The notes beneath the pieces are model-generated. The model was not told the DNA's origin, searched no databases, and saw only the letters and a program-made list of their open reading frames with translations. This document shows positions 33,707 through 42,379 of a DNA stretch of 64,000 nt, in pieces (the stretch's first letter is position 1; the number at the start of each line of letters is the position of its first letter). The stretch is from positions 1 to 64,000 of the forward strand of contig NZ_JAPCID010000036.1 in NCBI RefSeq assembly GCF_027587175.1, given 5' to 3'. The position numbers were made by a program, and so were the translations under genes. The DNA is from Solirubrobacter deserti (GTDB lineage Bacteria; Actinomycetota; Thermoleophilia; Solirubrobacterales; Solirubrobacteraceae).

Positions 33707-34882
33707 CTAGGTCGGCACCGGGGCCGGGCTCGTCCGCCGCGGCGGGCGGGGCTGGCCGAGCAGGTTCAGAATCGGGCCCGTCGCGATCGTCGTCACGAGC
33801 GCGGTCACGACGAGGATCGAGTACAGCCGCGTGTCGAGCACGCCGAGCTCGAGCCCGATCCCGAGCAGCACGATATCGGTGATCCCGCGCGTGTTCATCA
33901 GCGCGCCCAGCCGCAGCGACTCGTTGGTCGAGAGTCCCATCCGGCGCGCGGGCAGCGCGGTGCCGGCGAACTTGCCGGCGAAGGCGAGCACGAGCGCGAC
34001 CGCCAGCAGCAGCAGGTCGCCGGCGGCGAGGCCGTTGAGCTGAACCCCGGCGCCCGCCGTCAGGAAGAACGCGGGCATCAGCACCGCGAGCGCGAGCGGC
34101 TCCAGCCGGCCCGGCGTGCGCTCGTCACGCGGCGCCACCAGGCCGACCAGGAACCGCCCGATGACCAGGTGCAGGCCGATCTCGTCCGTCACCGCGCCCG
34201 CCGCCAGCGCGCCCGCGAGCAGCAACGGGAGGCGCAGCTCGGGGCCGGCGCGCCGCAGCAGCGCGCGGAATGCGACCAGCGCCGGAGCGAGCGCGACGAG
34301 CCCGGCGACCGCGATCCACACCTCGCCCTCGCCGATCAGGGCGGTGACGCCCGCCAGGCCGAGCCAGGCCGCCACGTCGTTGAGCGCCGCGCACGCGAGC
34401 GCGATCGCCCCCAGCGACGTGCCCCCCAGCCCGCGCTCCTTGATGATCCGGGCGAGCACCGGCATCGCGGTGACCGCGAGCGCCAGGCCGAGGAACAGCG
34501 CGAAGGCCGGGTCGTCAGGCCTCAGGACGAACCCGAAGCCCAGGCCCAGCGCCAGCGGGAGACTGACCGAGCCGGCGGCCACCGCGCCGATCAGCCGGCG
34601 CCTTGCGCGGAGCAGGCGCAGGTCGATCTCCAGGCCGACGAGCAGCATGAAGACCACGAGCCCGAGCTGCGCGACGGCGTCCAGGAAGCCCTCGGAGGCC
34701 TCGGGCAGCAGCCAGGCCGCGGCGTCGGGCGCGAGCGCCCCGAGCAGGCTCGGACCGAGCGCGATCCCGGCCACGACCTCCCCGATCACGCGTGGCTGGC
34801 GCAGCGCGGCGAACAGCAGCCCGCCGAGGTGCGCGCAGGCGATCACGAAGGCCAGCGACAGCAGGGGTCCGGCGTACGGCAT
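33707..34882 (-). CDS. CPA2-family (Kef-type) Na+/K+:H+ antiporter
   Basis: The protein is 391 residues from ATG 34882; the upstream 12 codons are less likely. It has about twelve membrane helices, with R-Q-P-R-V-I-G-E-V-V-A-G-I-A-L-G-P-S-L-L-G (residues about 28-48), G-L-E-I-D (about 85-89) and A-L-N-D-V-A-A-W (about 150-157), which carries the N-D pair typical of this branch. No C-terminal TrkA-N domain is present, so nucleotide gating is unlikely. It stands alone on the minus strand, divergent from the B12-binding subunit gene. Confidence 0.92.
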   Translation of the reverse strand: MPYAGPLLSLAFVIACAHLGGLLFAALRQPRVIGEVVAGIALGPSLLGALAPDAAAWLLPEASEGFLDAVAQLGLVVFMLLVGLEIDLRLLRARRRLIGAVAAGSVSLPLALGLGFGFVLRPDDPAFALFLGLALAVTAMPVLARIIKERGLGGTSLGAIALACAALNDVAAWLGLAGVTALIGEGEVWIAVAGLVALAPALVAFRALLRRAGPELRLPLLLAGALAAGAVTDEIGLHLVIGRFLVGLVAPRDERTPGRLEPLALAVLMPAFFLTAGAGVQLNGLAAGDLLLLAVALVLAFAGKFAGTALPARRMGLSTNESLRLGALMNTRGITDIVLLGIGLELGVLDTRLYSILVVTALVTTIATGPILNLLGQPRPPRRTSPAPVPT

Positions 34883-34937
34883 CTGGACAGTACGGGCGTT
34901 GGCGCTCTGGCGGCGCACTTGTGGCTAGTGTTGGCGC

Positions 34938-35339
34938 ATGGCTCGCAAGATCCGCGTGGTCGTGGCCAAGCCCGGTCTCGACGGCCACGATCGCGGCGCG
35001 AAGATCATCGCGCGCGCCCTCAGAGACGCCGGCATGGAGGTCATCTACACCGGCCTGCACCAGACGCCCGAGCAGATCGTCGAGACGGTCCTGCAGGAGG
35101 ACGCCGACGCCGTCGGGCTCTCGATCCTGTCGGGCGCGCACATGACGCTCGTCCCGCGCGTTGTCGAGCTGCTGCGTGCGCAGGACGCCGGCGACGTCGT
35201 CGTCACCGTCGGCGGCACGATCCCGAACCAGGACATCCCGGAGCTCAAGGAGCTCGGCGTGGCGGAGGTCTTCACGCCCGGCGCGCCGACGCAGGCGATC
35301 ATCGACTTCATCGAGGGAGCGGTCGGCGAGCGCACTTGA
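34938..35339 (+). CDS. Methylmalonyl-CoA mutase B12-binding subunit
   Basis: The 133-residue protein is a stand-alone cobalamin-binding domain. [12 protein letters not shown] contains the D-x-H-x-x-G motif with the lower axial ligand His17. G-L-S-I-L-S-G-A-H (about 60-68) and G-G-T-I-P (about 92-96) bind the nucleotide tail. It would pair with a separate catalytic mutase chain, not in the window, and with MeaB (17629). Stand-alone small subunits occur in archaea and many actinobacteria. The stop codon runs directly into a TetR-type operator. Confidence 0.93.
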   Translation: MARKIRVVVAKPGLDGHDRGAKIIARALRDAGMEVIYTGLHQTPEQIVETVLQEDADAVGLSILSGAHMTLVPRVVELLRAQDAGDVVVTVGGTIPNQDIPELKELGVAEVFTPGAPTQAIIDFIEGAVGERT

Positions 35340-35363
35340 ACTATACCGTCCAGACGGTACAGT
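35340..35363. promoter_or_regulatory. TetR-type operator, 11-bp arms
   Basis: ACTATACCGTC and GACGGTACAGT flank CA, with one mismatch between the arms; the core TACCGTC-CA-GACGGTA is perfect. It sits 77 bp upstream of the tetR start and 8 bp before a 30-codon reading frame, so autoregulation by the TetR protein is likely. Confidence 0.75.
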
Positions 35364-35370
35364 AGATGGC

Positions 35371-35463
35371 ATGAAGACCATCAAGCTCGCTGCTGCCACC
35401 TTCTCGAACATCGTCGGGTCCTTAGCCTTGATCGGGACCCATGAGTCCCGCTCCCGCCACTAG
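35371..35463 (+). CDS. Possible 30-residue leader or remnant peptide
   Basis: ATG 35371 opens a 30-codon frame with a hydrophobic centre (A-A-A-T-F-S-N-I-V-G-S-L-A-L-I-G) that ends inside the tetR 5' end. It could be a leader peptide, a small membrane peptide, or the N-terminal remnant of a lost membrane protein. It has no clear Shine-Dalgarno but lies right behind the TetR-type operator, so it would be transcribed with tetR. Confidence 0.35.
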   Translation: MKTIKLAAATFSNIVGSLALIGTHESRSRH

Positions 35464-35950
35464 GAACCGCCTCCTTGACGCCGCCGCGACGGTCGTCCGT
35501 CGCGACGGCGCGCAGGCGCTGACCCTCGACGCGGTCGCCAAGGAGGCCGCGGTCTCCAAGGGCGGCCTGCTCTACCACTTCAAGTCCAAGAACGACCTCG
35601 TCGCCGCCATGGTCGAGCGTTGGCTGGCCGACTTCGGCCGCGAGATGGACGAGGCCGACGTCGCCTTCGTACGCGGTTACGTGAAGGCCAGCACACCCGA
35701 CGAGCACGAGCTGGGCATGCTCGCCGCGCTCGTCGCCGATCCGTCGCTGCTCGTCGCGGTGCGCCGGCAGTACGGCATCTGGCAGGATCGCGTCGAGCGC
35801 GAGTCCCGCGATCCGGTGGACGGCACCGTGGCGCGGCTCGCCGCGGACGGGCTCTGGCTCGCCGAGCTCCTCGGCATGGGGCCGCCCGCGGGTGAGCTGC
35901 GCGACCGTGTGCTCGAACGTTTGTCGGAGCTCGCGGAACCTCTGGATTGA
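35441..35950 (+). CDS. TetR-family transcriptional regulator
   Basis: The 169-residue protein has the TetR N-terminal helix-turn-helix: R-N-R-L-L-D-A-A-A-T-V-V-R-R-D-G-A, L-T-L-D-A-V-A-K-E-A-A-V-S-K-G-G-L-L-Y-H-F (spanning residues 8-48) and K-N-D-L-V. The C-terminal ligand domain is short and of the TetR_C_37-like type. It lies between the B12-binding subunit gene and etfB, with palindromes on both sides, so it probably represses itself and the etf operon, perhaps sensing an acyl-CoA. This is inferred from position. Confidence 0.9.
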   Translation: MSPAPATRNRLLDAAATVVRRDGAQALTLDAVAKEAAVSKGGLLYHFKSKNDLVAAMVERWLADFGREMDEADVAFVRGYVKASTPDEHELGMLAALVADPSLLVAVRRQYGIWQDRVERESRDPVDGTVARLAADGLWLAELLGMGPPAGELRDRVLERLSELAEPLD

Positions 35951-35963
35951 CTCGTCAGTCAAT
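35946..35963. promoter_or_regulatory. Operator ATTGACT-N4-AGTCAAT in the etf promoter
   Basis: Perfect 7-bp arms overlap the tetR stop codon and contain a -35-like TTGACT (35947-35952). A TAGGAT (35968-35973) could be the -10 with a short 15-bp spacer. It lies 47 bp before the etfB start. Confidence 0.65.
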
Positions 35964-36009
35964 GGGCTAGGATGGCCTCCGATAGTCCTAACTCCGAGGA
36001 GTCTGCACC

Positions 36010-36804
36010 GTGAAGATCTGCGTCCTGGTCAAGAGCGTGCCGGAGGCGGGGGTGACGAAGCGCATCAATCCCTCGACCGGGCGCCTGGAACGCGGAGGGG
36101 AGACGCGCGACAACCCCTTCGACACGCACGCCATCGAGGCGGCGATGCAGCTCAAGGAGGGCGGTGAGTTGCAGGTCGACGAGATCGTCGCCGTGACGAT
36201 GGGGCCGGAAGCCGCCGCCAAGGCGCTGCGCAAGGCGGTCTCGCTCGGTGCGGACCGCTCCATCCACCTGTCCGACGAGGCGCTCGCGGGCTCCGACGTC
36301 AACGGCACGGGCTACGCGCTCGCCAGGGTGCTGGCCACCGAGTCCCCGGACCTGGTGCTGCTCGGCCAGCAGTCCGACGACGGCGAGTGCTACACGATCG
36401 GCGCCGTCGTGGCCGACCACCTGCAGATGCCTTCGCTCACGCAGGTGATCAAGATCGACGTCGAAGGCGGCGCGTTGCGCTGCGAGCGCCAGGCCGAGTA
36501 CGGCTACGACACGGTCTCGATCCCGCTCCCGGCCGTGATCTCGGTCGGCGACGCGATCAACGAGCCGCGCTACCCGTCGCTGAAGGCGATCATGGGCGCC
36601 AAGAAGAAGCCGCTGGAGACCAAGTCCGCGGCGGACGCCGGCATCGAGGCCGATCGCGTCGGCTACGACCACGCTCGCGCGCACTGCGCGGAGTTCGCCG
36701 AGCCGCCGGCCAAGGCCGCCGGCCAGATCATCGAGGACGAGGACACGAGCGAGACGGTCGAGAAGATCGTCGCGTGGCTGGACGAGAGGAAGTTGCTGGC
36801 ATGA
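36010..36804 (+). CDS. etfB: Electron transfer flavoprotein subunit beta
   Basis: The 264-residue protein from GTG 36010 opens M-K-I-C-V-L-V-K-S-V-P-E-A. It shows the beta-subunit signature in the middle: L-L-G-Q-Q-S-D-D-G-E-C-Y (about 117-128) and an AMP-binding V-A-V-T-M-G-P-E-A-A. The region near E-P-R-Y-P-S-L-K-A-I-M-G-A-K-K-K-P matches the 'recognition loop' used to dock dehydrogenases. With etfA it forms the soluble FAD carrier between acyl-CoA dehydrogenases and ETF:QO. AGGAG-like sequence precedes the start, and the stop overlaps etfA by 4 bp. Confidence 0.96.
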   Translation: MKICVLVKSVPEAGVTKRINPSTGRLERGGETRDNPFDTHAIEAAMQLKEGGELQVDEIVAVTMGPEAAAKALRKAVSLGADRSIHLSDEALAGSDVNGTGYALARVLATESPDLVLLGQQSDDGECYTIGAVVADHLQMPSLTQVIKIDVEGGALRCERQAEYGYDTVSIPLPAVISVGDAINEPRYPSLKAIMGAKKKPLETKSAADAGIEADRVGYDHARAHCAEFAEPPAKAAGQIIEDEDTSETVEKIVAWLDERKLLA

Positions 36805-37772
36805 GTGGGATCCTCGTTTACGCGCTGCACTACGAGGGCGCGTTCAACAAGAACTCGCTCGGCGCGGTCTCCGAGGGCGCGCGCCTGGCGTCCGAGCTCG
36901 GCACCGAGTGCCACGCGATCGTCGTCGGCGAGGGCGTCTCCGACGAGCTCGCCGCGTCACTGGGCGCGTACGGCGCCTCGAAGGTCTACCGCGTCGAAGG
37001 CCCCGAGGGCCTCGCGCAGCCGGTCGTGGACGCGATGGAGGCCGCCATCGCCGCCGGCGGCCATGGTTACGCGCTGTTCGGCGGCGGCCTGCTCGGCTTC
37101 GAGATCGGCGCCGGCCTGGCCGCGCGCCTGGACGCCGGCGTCTGCATGGAGGTCACCAACGTCCGCGTGGAGGGCGGCAAGCTCGTCGCCGAGCGTCCGA
37201 TCCTGCAGGACTCGCAGATCTCGTCGGTCCACTACCGGTCCGACGTGGGCGTGATCATCGGCCGCCTGAACGCGTTCGAGATCAAGCAGACCGGCGGGAC
37301 CGCCACGGTCGAGGATCTCAGCGTGGAGTTCAAGGCGCACAGCCTCCAGGCCAAGATGCTCCAGCGCGGCGAGCAGCGCGGCGCCGACGTCAACATCGAG
37401 GACGCGGACATCCTCGTCGCCGGCGGCCGCGGCCTTGGCAACGCGGAGAGCTTCCAGCTGCTCGAGGACCTCGCGGGCGCCCTCGGCGGCGCCGTCGCCG
37501 CGACGCGCGCGGTGGTCGACGCGGGCTGGTACTCCTACTCGGCCCAGATCGGCCAGACGGGCAAGACCGTCGCGCCGAAGCTGTACCTGGCAGCCGGCAT
37601 CTCGGGCGCGATCCAGCACAAGGTCGGCATGCAGGGCTCGGAGAACATCGTCGCGATCAACAAGGACGCGAACGCCCCGATCTTCGAGTTCTCCGACCTC
37701 GGGGTCGTGGGCAAGCTCGAGCAGATCGTGCCCAAGCTGACCGAGGCCGTGAAGGCGAGGAAGGGCGCATAA
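36801..37772 (+). CDS. etfA: Electron transfer flavoprotein subunit alpha
   Basis: The 323-residue protein has the typical N-terminal domain and the FAD-binding C-terminal domain. Signature elements are [13 protein letters not shown] (about 209-221), [34 protein letters not shown] (spanning 246-269) and [13 protein letters not shown]. It binds FAD and forms the heterodimer with EtfB. Its ATG overlaps the etfB stop and the ETF:QO gene follows after 2 bp, so all three are one operon. Confidence 0.96.
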   Translation: MSGILVYALHYEGAFNKNSLGAVSEGARLASELGTECHAIVVGEGVSDELAASLGAYGASKVYRVEGPEGLAQPVVDAMEAAIAAGGHGYALFGGGLLGFEIGAGLAARLDAGVCMEVTNVRVEGGKLVAERPILQDSQISSVHYRSDVGVIIGRLNAFEIKQTGGTATVEDLSVEFKAHSLQAKMLQRGEQRGADVNIEDADILVAGGRGLGNAESFQLLEDLAGALGGAVAATRAVVDAGWYSYSAQIGQTGKTVAPKLYLAAGISGAIQHKVGMQGSENIVAINKDANAPIFEFSDLGVVGKLEQIVPKLTEAVKARKGA

Positions 37773-37774
37773 CC

Positions 37775-39472
37775 ATGGCTGTCGCCCCCAGCGAGTTCCC
37801 GCCGCCGGTCGACTCGGCGGCGGAGTTCGTCGGTCCCCCGACCGATGACCCGGATGAGCGCATCGAGGTCGGCGTCGCGATCGTCGGCGGCGGTCAGGCG
37901 GGCATGGCGTGCGCCATCCGCCTGCTGCAGCTGCTGGCCGACGACGAGGAGCTGACCGAACGCCTCGGCGAGGTGCCGGTCGCGGTCATCGAGAAGGGCC
38001 GCGTCGCGGGGGCGCACCAGCTCTCCGGCGGTGTCATGAATCCGAGCGCGATCCGGGAGCTGCTGCCGGACGACGACTCGTGGCCGCACTGGGGCGAGGT
38101 CAAGCGCGAGACGGTGTACTTCATGCCGAACGGCAAGCGCGCGATCCCGCTCAAGCCGACGCCGCCACCGTTCCGCAACCACGGCAACTACGTCGTGTCC
38201 GTCGCCGAGCTCAACCGCTGGCTGGCCGAGAAGGCCGAGGAGCTGGGCGCCTACGTCCTCACCGAGACGAGCGGCCAGAAGCTGCTGGTCGAGGAGGGGA
38301 AGGTCGTCGGCGTCCGCACGGGCGACAAGGGGCGCGACAAGGGCGGCGGCGAGAAGGGCAACTTCGAGCCGGGCTCGGACGTGATGGCCCAAGCCACGGT
38401 GCTGGCCGAGGGCTGCTGGGGACACCTGACCGGCGCCGCGCAGAAGGTGCTCGACCTCGCGCCCAAGGACCCGCAGGTGTGGGCGCTGGGCGTCAAGGAG
38501 GTCTGGGAGGTCTCCCAGCCGTTCGAGAAGGTCGTGCACACGCTCGGCTGGCCGCTGCGCGCGGGCGCCAAGTGGAAGGAGTTCGGCGGCTCCTGGATCT
38601 ACGGCATGAACCGCGAGGGCGAGGCGCCGAAGGTCTCGATCGGGTTCGTCACCGGGCTCGACTGGACCGACGCGCGCTTCTCCGTCCACGACGTGCTGCA
38701 GGAGTTCAAGCTCCACCCGCTGGTCAAGAAGATCCTCGGGGACGGCAAGCGCGTGGCCTGGGGCGCCAAGGCCATCCCCGAGGGCGGCTACTGGGCGATG
38801 CCCAAGCTGCACGCGCCGGGCATGGTCATCTGCGGCGACGCGGGCGGCCTGGTCAACGTGCCCAAGCTCAAGGGCATCCACTACGCGATCGAGTCCGGCC
38901 GGCTCGCCGCGGAGACGATCTACGCGCAGCTCAAGCACGGCTCGAGCAACTTCAGCGCCTACGAGGACGCGGTCTACAAGTCCCAGATGGGCCAGGAGCT
39001 CTACCAGTCGCGCAACATGAAGCAGCCCTTCGGCAAGGGCCTGGTCGTCGGCGGCGCGATCACCAACGCGATGGTCGTCACCAAGGGCCGCTTCCCGGGC
39101 GGGCACTGGGGCACCCACCGCGACGCAGCCTCCCCGCTGCGCTACTCGGGCCGCGAGGAGCGCTATCCCAAGCCGGACGGCAAGTACACGTTCGACAAGC
39201 TCAGCGGCGTCTTTCTCACCGGCAACGCCACGCGTGACGACGCGCCCTCGCACATCCGCATCCAGCAGCGCGTGCCCCGCGAGGTCGCGGACGCCTGGAC
39301 CTACATGTGCCCAGCCGGCGTCTACGAGGTCCCGGACAACGCGCCGGAGCAGGGTCCCGTCGACCTGATCGTCAACCCCTCCAACTGCGTGCAGTGCGGC
39401 GCGATCACCGCCAAGGGCGGGCGCCTGACGCCGCCGGAGGGCGGCGACGGCCCGACCTACCAGATCACGTAG
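37775..39472 (+). CDS. Electron transfer flavoprotein:quinone oxidoreductase
   Basis: The 565-residue protein has the FAD dinucleotide-binding fold at [14 protein letters not shown] (about 31-44), G-G-V-M-N-P (about 85-90), the ETF-QO middle domain with a hydrophobic membrane-docking stretch, and F-x-x-G-D-A-G-G variants (C-G-D-A-G-G-L-V-N near 352). The C-terminal cluster domain shows Cys512 (C-P-A-G-V-Y-E), Cys538 and Cys541 (N-C-V-Q-C). The usual fourth Cys (C-x-x-C-x-x-C) is replaced by Ile544. It takes electrons from ETF to the quinone pool at the membrane. Loss of one cluster ligand is unusual (see findings). Confidence 0.93.
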   Translation: MAVAPSEFPPPVDSAAEFVGPPTDDPDERIEVGVAIVGGGQAGMACAIRLLQLLADDEELTERLGEVPVAVIEKGRVAGAHQLSGGVMNPSAIRELLPDDDSWPHWGEVKRETVYFMPNGKRAIPLKPTPPPFRNHGNYVVSVAELNRWLAEKAEELGAYVLTETSGQKLLVEEGKVVGVRTGDKGRDKGGGEKGNFEPGSDVMAQATVLAEGCWGHLTGAAQKVLDLAPKDPQVWALGVKEVWEVSQPFEKVVHTLGWPLRAGAKWKEFGGSWIYGMNREGEAPKVSIGFVTGLDWTDARFSVHDVLQEFKLHPLVKKILGDGKRVAWGAKAIPEGGYWAMPKLHAPGMVICGDAGGLVNVPKLKGIHYAIESGRLAAETIYAQLKHGSSNFSAYEDAVYKSQMGQELYQSRNMKQPFGKGLVVGGAITNAMVVTKGRFPGGHWGTHRDAASPLRYSGREERYPKPDGKYTFDKLSGVFLTGNATRDDAPSHIRIQQRVPREVADAWTYMCPAGVYEVPDNAPEQGPVDLIVNPSNCVQCGAITAKGGRLTPPEGGDGPTYQIT

Positions 39473-39934
39473 CTACCAACCGGGCGTCCCTGCTGGGCCC
39501 TTGAACGGGCCCACCAGGTCGCTGGTGATCCAGCCGCCGTAGAAGTCGCCCTCCTGCGGTTCGACGCGCTCGTCGTCGAGGTACGCCGCGTCCACCCGGC
39601 CCGGGTAGAAGGAGACGTAGTCGCGCAACGCCTCGTAGCCGGGTGACGGGTCGCGGTACGTCCACGCCACGGGCCGCTCGTCGGAGCGGGTGGCGGCGTA
39701 GAAGTAATGGGCGCGGCCCTTGAACTCGCACCACGTCGTGCGCTTGCGGCTGGGCACCAGCCAGCCCTCGACGACATCCTCGGGCGGGAGGTAGATCCCG
39801 GGCGGGTGGCTGGTCTCCAGCACGCGCAGCGCGCGCGTCGAATCCGCGATGACCTCGCCGTCGATCTCCACCCGCACGCGCTGCTCGCACGGCACCACGG
39901 CCGGCGGACGCGGGTAGTCCCAGACATTCTCCAT
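39473..39934 (-). CDS. DUF427-family protein
   Basis: The 153-residue protein from ATG 39934 (M-E-N-V-W-D-Y-P-R-P-P) has the DUF427 pattern. V-R-V-E-I-D-G-E-V-I-A-D-S-T-R-A-L-R-V-L-E-T is the first beta-hairpin block, followed by P-P-G-I-Y-L-P-P-E-D-V and the tail block with A-W-T-Y-R-D-P and V-S-F-Y. The family is small, soluble and beta-rich, of unknown activity. The longer upstream frame crosses the dihydropyrimidinase start and is not supported. The stop lies 1 bp past the convergent ETF:QO stop. Confidence 0.85.
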   Translation of the reverse strand: MENVWDYPRPPAVVPCEQRVRVEIDGEVIADSTRALRVLETSHPPGIYLPPEDVVEGWLVPSRKRTTWCEFKGRAHYFYAATRSDERPVAWTYRDPSPGYEALRDYVSFYPGRVDAAYLDDERVEPQEGDFYGGWITSDLVGPFKGPAGTPGW

Positions 39935-40002
39935 CTCATTGGTGATACGGCGTTCGACGCGGCAGCGATGAGCGGACTCGGCAGGTGTCGTAGGCTTCGG
40001 CG

Positions 40003-41382
40003 ATGACACGGCTCATCCGCGGTGGGCGCGTGGTCACGGCGACCGACGCGTTCGACGCCGACGTCCTGATCGACGGCGAGAGCATCGTCGCAGTCGGGAC
40101 CGGCCTCTCCGGCGACGAGGAGATCGACGCCTCCGGCTGCCTCGTGCTGCCGGGCCTGGTGGACAACCACACGCACCTGTCGATGCCGTTCGGCGGCACC
40201 TGGAGCTGCGACGACTACACCACCGGCACGGCGGCGGCCGCCGCGGGCGGGACGACTTCGATCGTCGACTTCTGCATCCAGTACGTCGGCGGGTCGCTCA
40301 AGGACGCGCTCGCCGAGTGGCACGGGCGCGCGGACGGCGCGGCGCACATCGACTACGGCTTCCACGTCGCGATCACCGACGCGCGGCCGGAGGTCGTGGC
40401 CGAGATGGAGCAGTGCGTGGCCGACGGCGTCTCCTCCTTCAAGGTCTTCATGGCCTACAAGGGCGCGCTGATGGTCGACGACGAGCAGTTCATCGCCGTG
40501 CTCGAGCAGACGGGCAAGACCGGCGGGCTCGTGATGGTGCACTGCGAGAACGGCGACGCGGTCGTGCGCTACCAGAAGGAGGCGCTCGAGCGCGGGGACA
40601 CGGACCCGAAGTTCCACGCCTCCACACGGCCGCCGGAGGTCGAGGGCGAGGCCACGTCGCGTGCGATCCGCCTGGCGGAGTGGACGGGCCGGCCGCTGTT
40701 CGTCGTGCACGTGACGTGCGAGGAGGCCGTCAAGGAGATCCAGGCGGCCCGCGACCGCGGCCTGCCGATCTTCGGCGAGACGTGCATCCAGTACCTGTAC
40801 CTGACCGTCGAGGACCTCGACCGGCCGGGCTTCGAGGGTGCCAAGTACGTGTGCTCGCCGCCGCTGCGCGAGGCCTACAACCAGCACGTGCTCTACCAGG
40901 CACTGCGCCAGGGCGCGCTGCAGGGCATCAGTACCGACCACTGCCCGTTCAACTTCAAAGAGCAGAAGGAGCTCGGCCTCGGGGACTTCACGAAGATCCC
41001 GAACGGGCTGCCGGCGATCGAGCACCGGCTCACGCTGCTCTACGACCGCTCCGTGCGCGACGGGCACCTGTCGATCATCGACGTCGTGCGGCACGGCGCC
41101 TGGGGCCCCGCGCGGATCTTCGGGCTGGACAAGAAGGGCGCGCTGGCGCCGGGCTTCGACGCCGACGTCGTCGTCTTCGACCCCGAGGTCAAGCACACAA
41201 TCTCCGCCGAGACGCACGTGATGAACGTCGACTACGACCCGTTCGAGGGCTGGGAGGTGCAGGGCAAGCCGCGCTTCGTCCTCTCCCGCGGCGAGACCGT
41301 CTACGAGGACGGCCGGATCGTCTCCGAGCCGGGCCGCGGCCGCTTCGTCAAGCGCTCGCTGTTCGAGCCCGCGCATGCTTGA
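40003..41382 (+). CDS. hydA: Dihydropyrimidinase / D-hydantoinase
   Basis: The 459-residue amidohydrolase has metal-binding H56-T-H58, the carbamylated-Lys segment F-K-V-F-M-A-Y-K (about 146-153), H-C-E-N (about 178-181), H-V-T-C (about 234-237) and S-T-D-H-C-P-F (about 309-315) with the metal Asp. It opens the ring of dihydrouracil/dihydrothymine or hydantoins to N-carbamoyl amino acids. The next gene overlaps by 8 bp, and a matching N-carbamoyl amidohydrolase lies convergently at 42343, supporting a pyrimidine or hydantoin catabolic unit. Confidence 0.94.
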   Translation: MTRLIRGGRVVTATDAFDADVLIDGESIVAVGTGLSGDEEIDASGCLVLPGLVDNHTHLSMPFGGTWSCDDYTTGTAAAAAGGTTSIVDFCIQYVGGSLKDALAEWHGRADGAAHIDYGFHVAITDARPEVVAEMEQCVADGVSSFKVFMAYKGALMVDDEQFIAVLEQTGKTGGLVMVHCENGDAVVRYQKEALERGDTDPKFHASTRPPEVEGEATSRAIRLAEWTGRPLFVVHVTCEEAVKEIQAARDRGLPIFGETCIQYLYLTVEDLDRPGFEGAKYVCSPPLREAYNQHVLYQALRQGALQGISTDHCPFNFKEQKELGLGDFTKIPNGLPAIEHRLTLLYDRSVRDGHLSIIDVVRHGAWGPARIFGLDKKGALAPGFDADVVVFDPEVKHTISAETHVMNVDYDPFEGWEVQGKPRFVLSRGETVYEDGRIVSEPGRGRFVKRSLFEPAHA

Positions 41383-42379
41383 GTTCGGCGTCACCGTCCT
41401 GCCCGACCCGCCGTACCAGCGGCTCGTCGACCTGGTGGTCAAGGCCGAGTCGCTCGGCTTCGACAGCGGCTGGACCTACGACTCCCCGATCCTGTGGCAG
41501 GAGCCGTATCCGCTGATCACACTGCTGGCGGACCGGACGTCCACGATGCGGATCGGCATGTGCGTGACCAACCCGGTCACGCGCGAGCCGGCCGTGACGG
41601 CGTCCGCCCACGCGACGCTGCAGGACATCAGCGGCGGGCGGATGGTGATGGGCATCGGCCGTGGCGACTCGGCCGTGCGCGTGATGGGCCGCAAGCCGAC
41701 GCCGATCGCGATGTTCGAGGAGCGCCTGAAGATGATCAAGGCGTTCATGAACGGGCGGCCGGTGGATTGGGAGGGCACCGAGATCCAGCTCAAGTGGGCG
41801 CAGGACAAGCCGGAGATCCCGCTCTACGTCGCCGCGTACGGGCCGCGCGCGCTGGGCGTGGCGGGGCGCGTCGGCGACGGCGTGATCATTCAGCTCGCCG
41901 ACCCGACGATCATCGAGTGGACGATGGCCACGGCGCGGCGCGCGGCCGAGGAGGCGGGACGCGACCCGTCCGAGCTGCGCTGCCTGGTGTGCGCGCCGTC
42001 AAAGGTCACCGACGACATCGCCCAGGCGCGCGAAGAGGTGCGCTGGTTCCCGGCGATGGTCGGCAACCACGTGGCGGACATCATCCGCGTGCACGGCGAG
42101 ACGTCCGAGATCCCGCGTGAGCTGACGGATTACGTCAAGGAGCGCGACGCCTACGACTACAAGGACCATTCGCGCGTCGGCGCGGCGCACGGCTCGTTCG
42201 TCTCGGACGAGATCTGCGACCGCTTCACCGTGATCGGCTCGGCCGCGCAGGTCGTGGAACGGCTGCGCGGCCTGGAGGCGATCGGGGTCGACGAGTGGAT
42301 CGTCTACCTGATGACCGAGGGCCAGGACGAGACGCTCGAGGCCTACGGCTCGGAGATCATCCCCGCGGTCAAGTCGTAG
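41375..42379 (+). CDS. LLM-class flavin/F420-dependent oxidoreductase
   Basis: The 334-residue luciferase-like TIM barrel opens L-E-F-G-V-T-V-L-P-D-P-P. It carries G-R-M-V-M-G-I-G-R-G-D-S-A (about 88-100) and P-L-Y-V-A-A-Y-G-P-R-A-L (about 149-160), the LLM signature. It resembles the F420-dependent subgroup found beside hydantoinases (TIGR03842-like, from memory). The reaction is unknown; a redox step on the pyrimidine or hydantoin ring is inferred from position. It overlaps the hydantoinase gene by 8 bp and the convergent amidohydrolase gene by 37 bp. Confidence 0.88.
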   Translation: MLEFGVTVLPDPPYQRLVDLVVKAESLGFDSGWTYDSPILWQEPYPLITLLADRTSTMRIGMCVTNPVTREPAVTASAHATLQDISGGRMVMGIGRGDSAVRVMGRKPTPIAMFEERLKMIKAFMNGRPVDWEGTEIQLKWAQDKPEIPLYVAAYGPRALGVAGRVGDGVIIQLADPTIIEWTMATARRAAEEAGRDPSELRCLVCAPSKVTDDIAQAREEVRWFPAMVGNHVADIIRVHGETSEIPRELTDYVKERDAYDYKDHSRVGAAHGSFVSDEICDRFTVIGSAAQVVERLRGLEAIGVDEWIVYLMTEGQDETLEAYGSEIIPAVKS

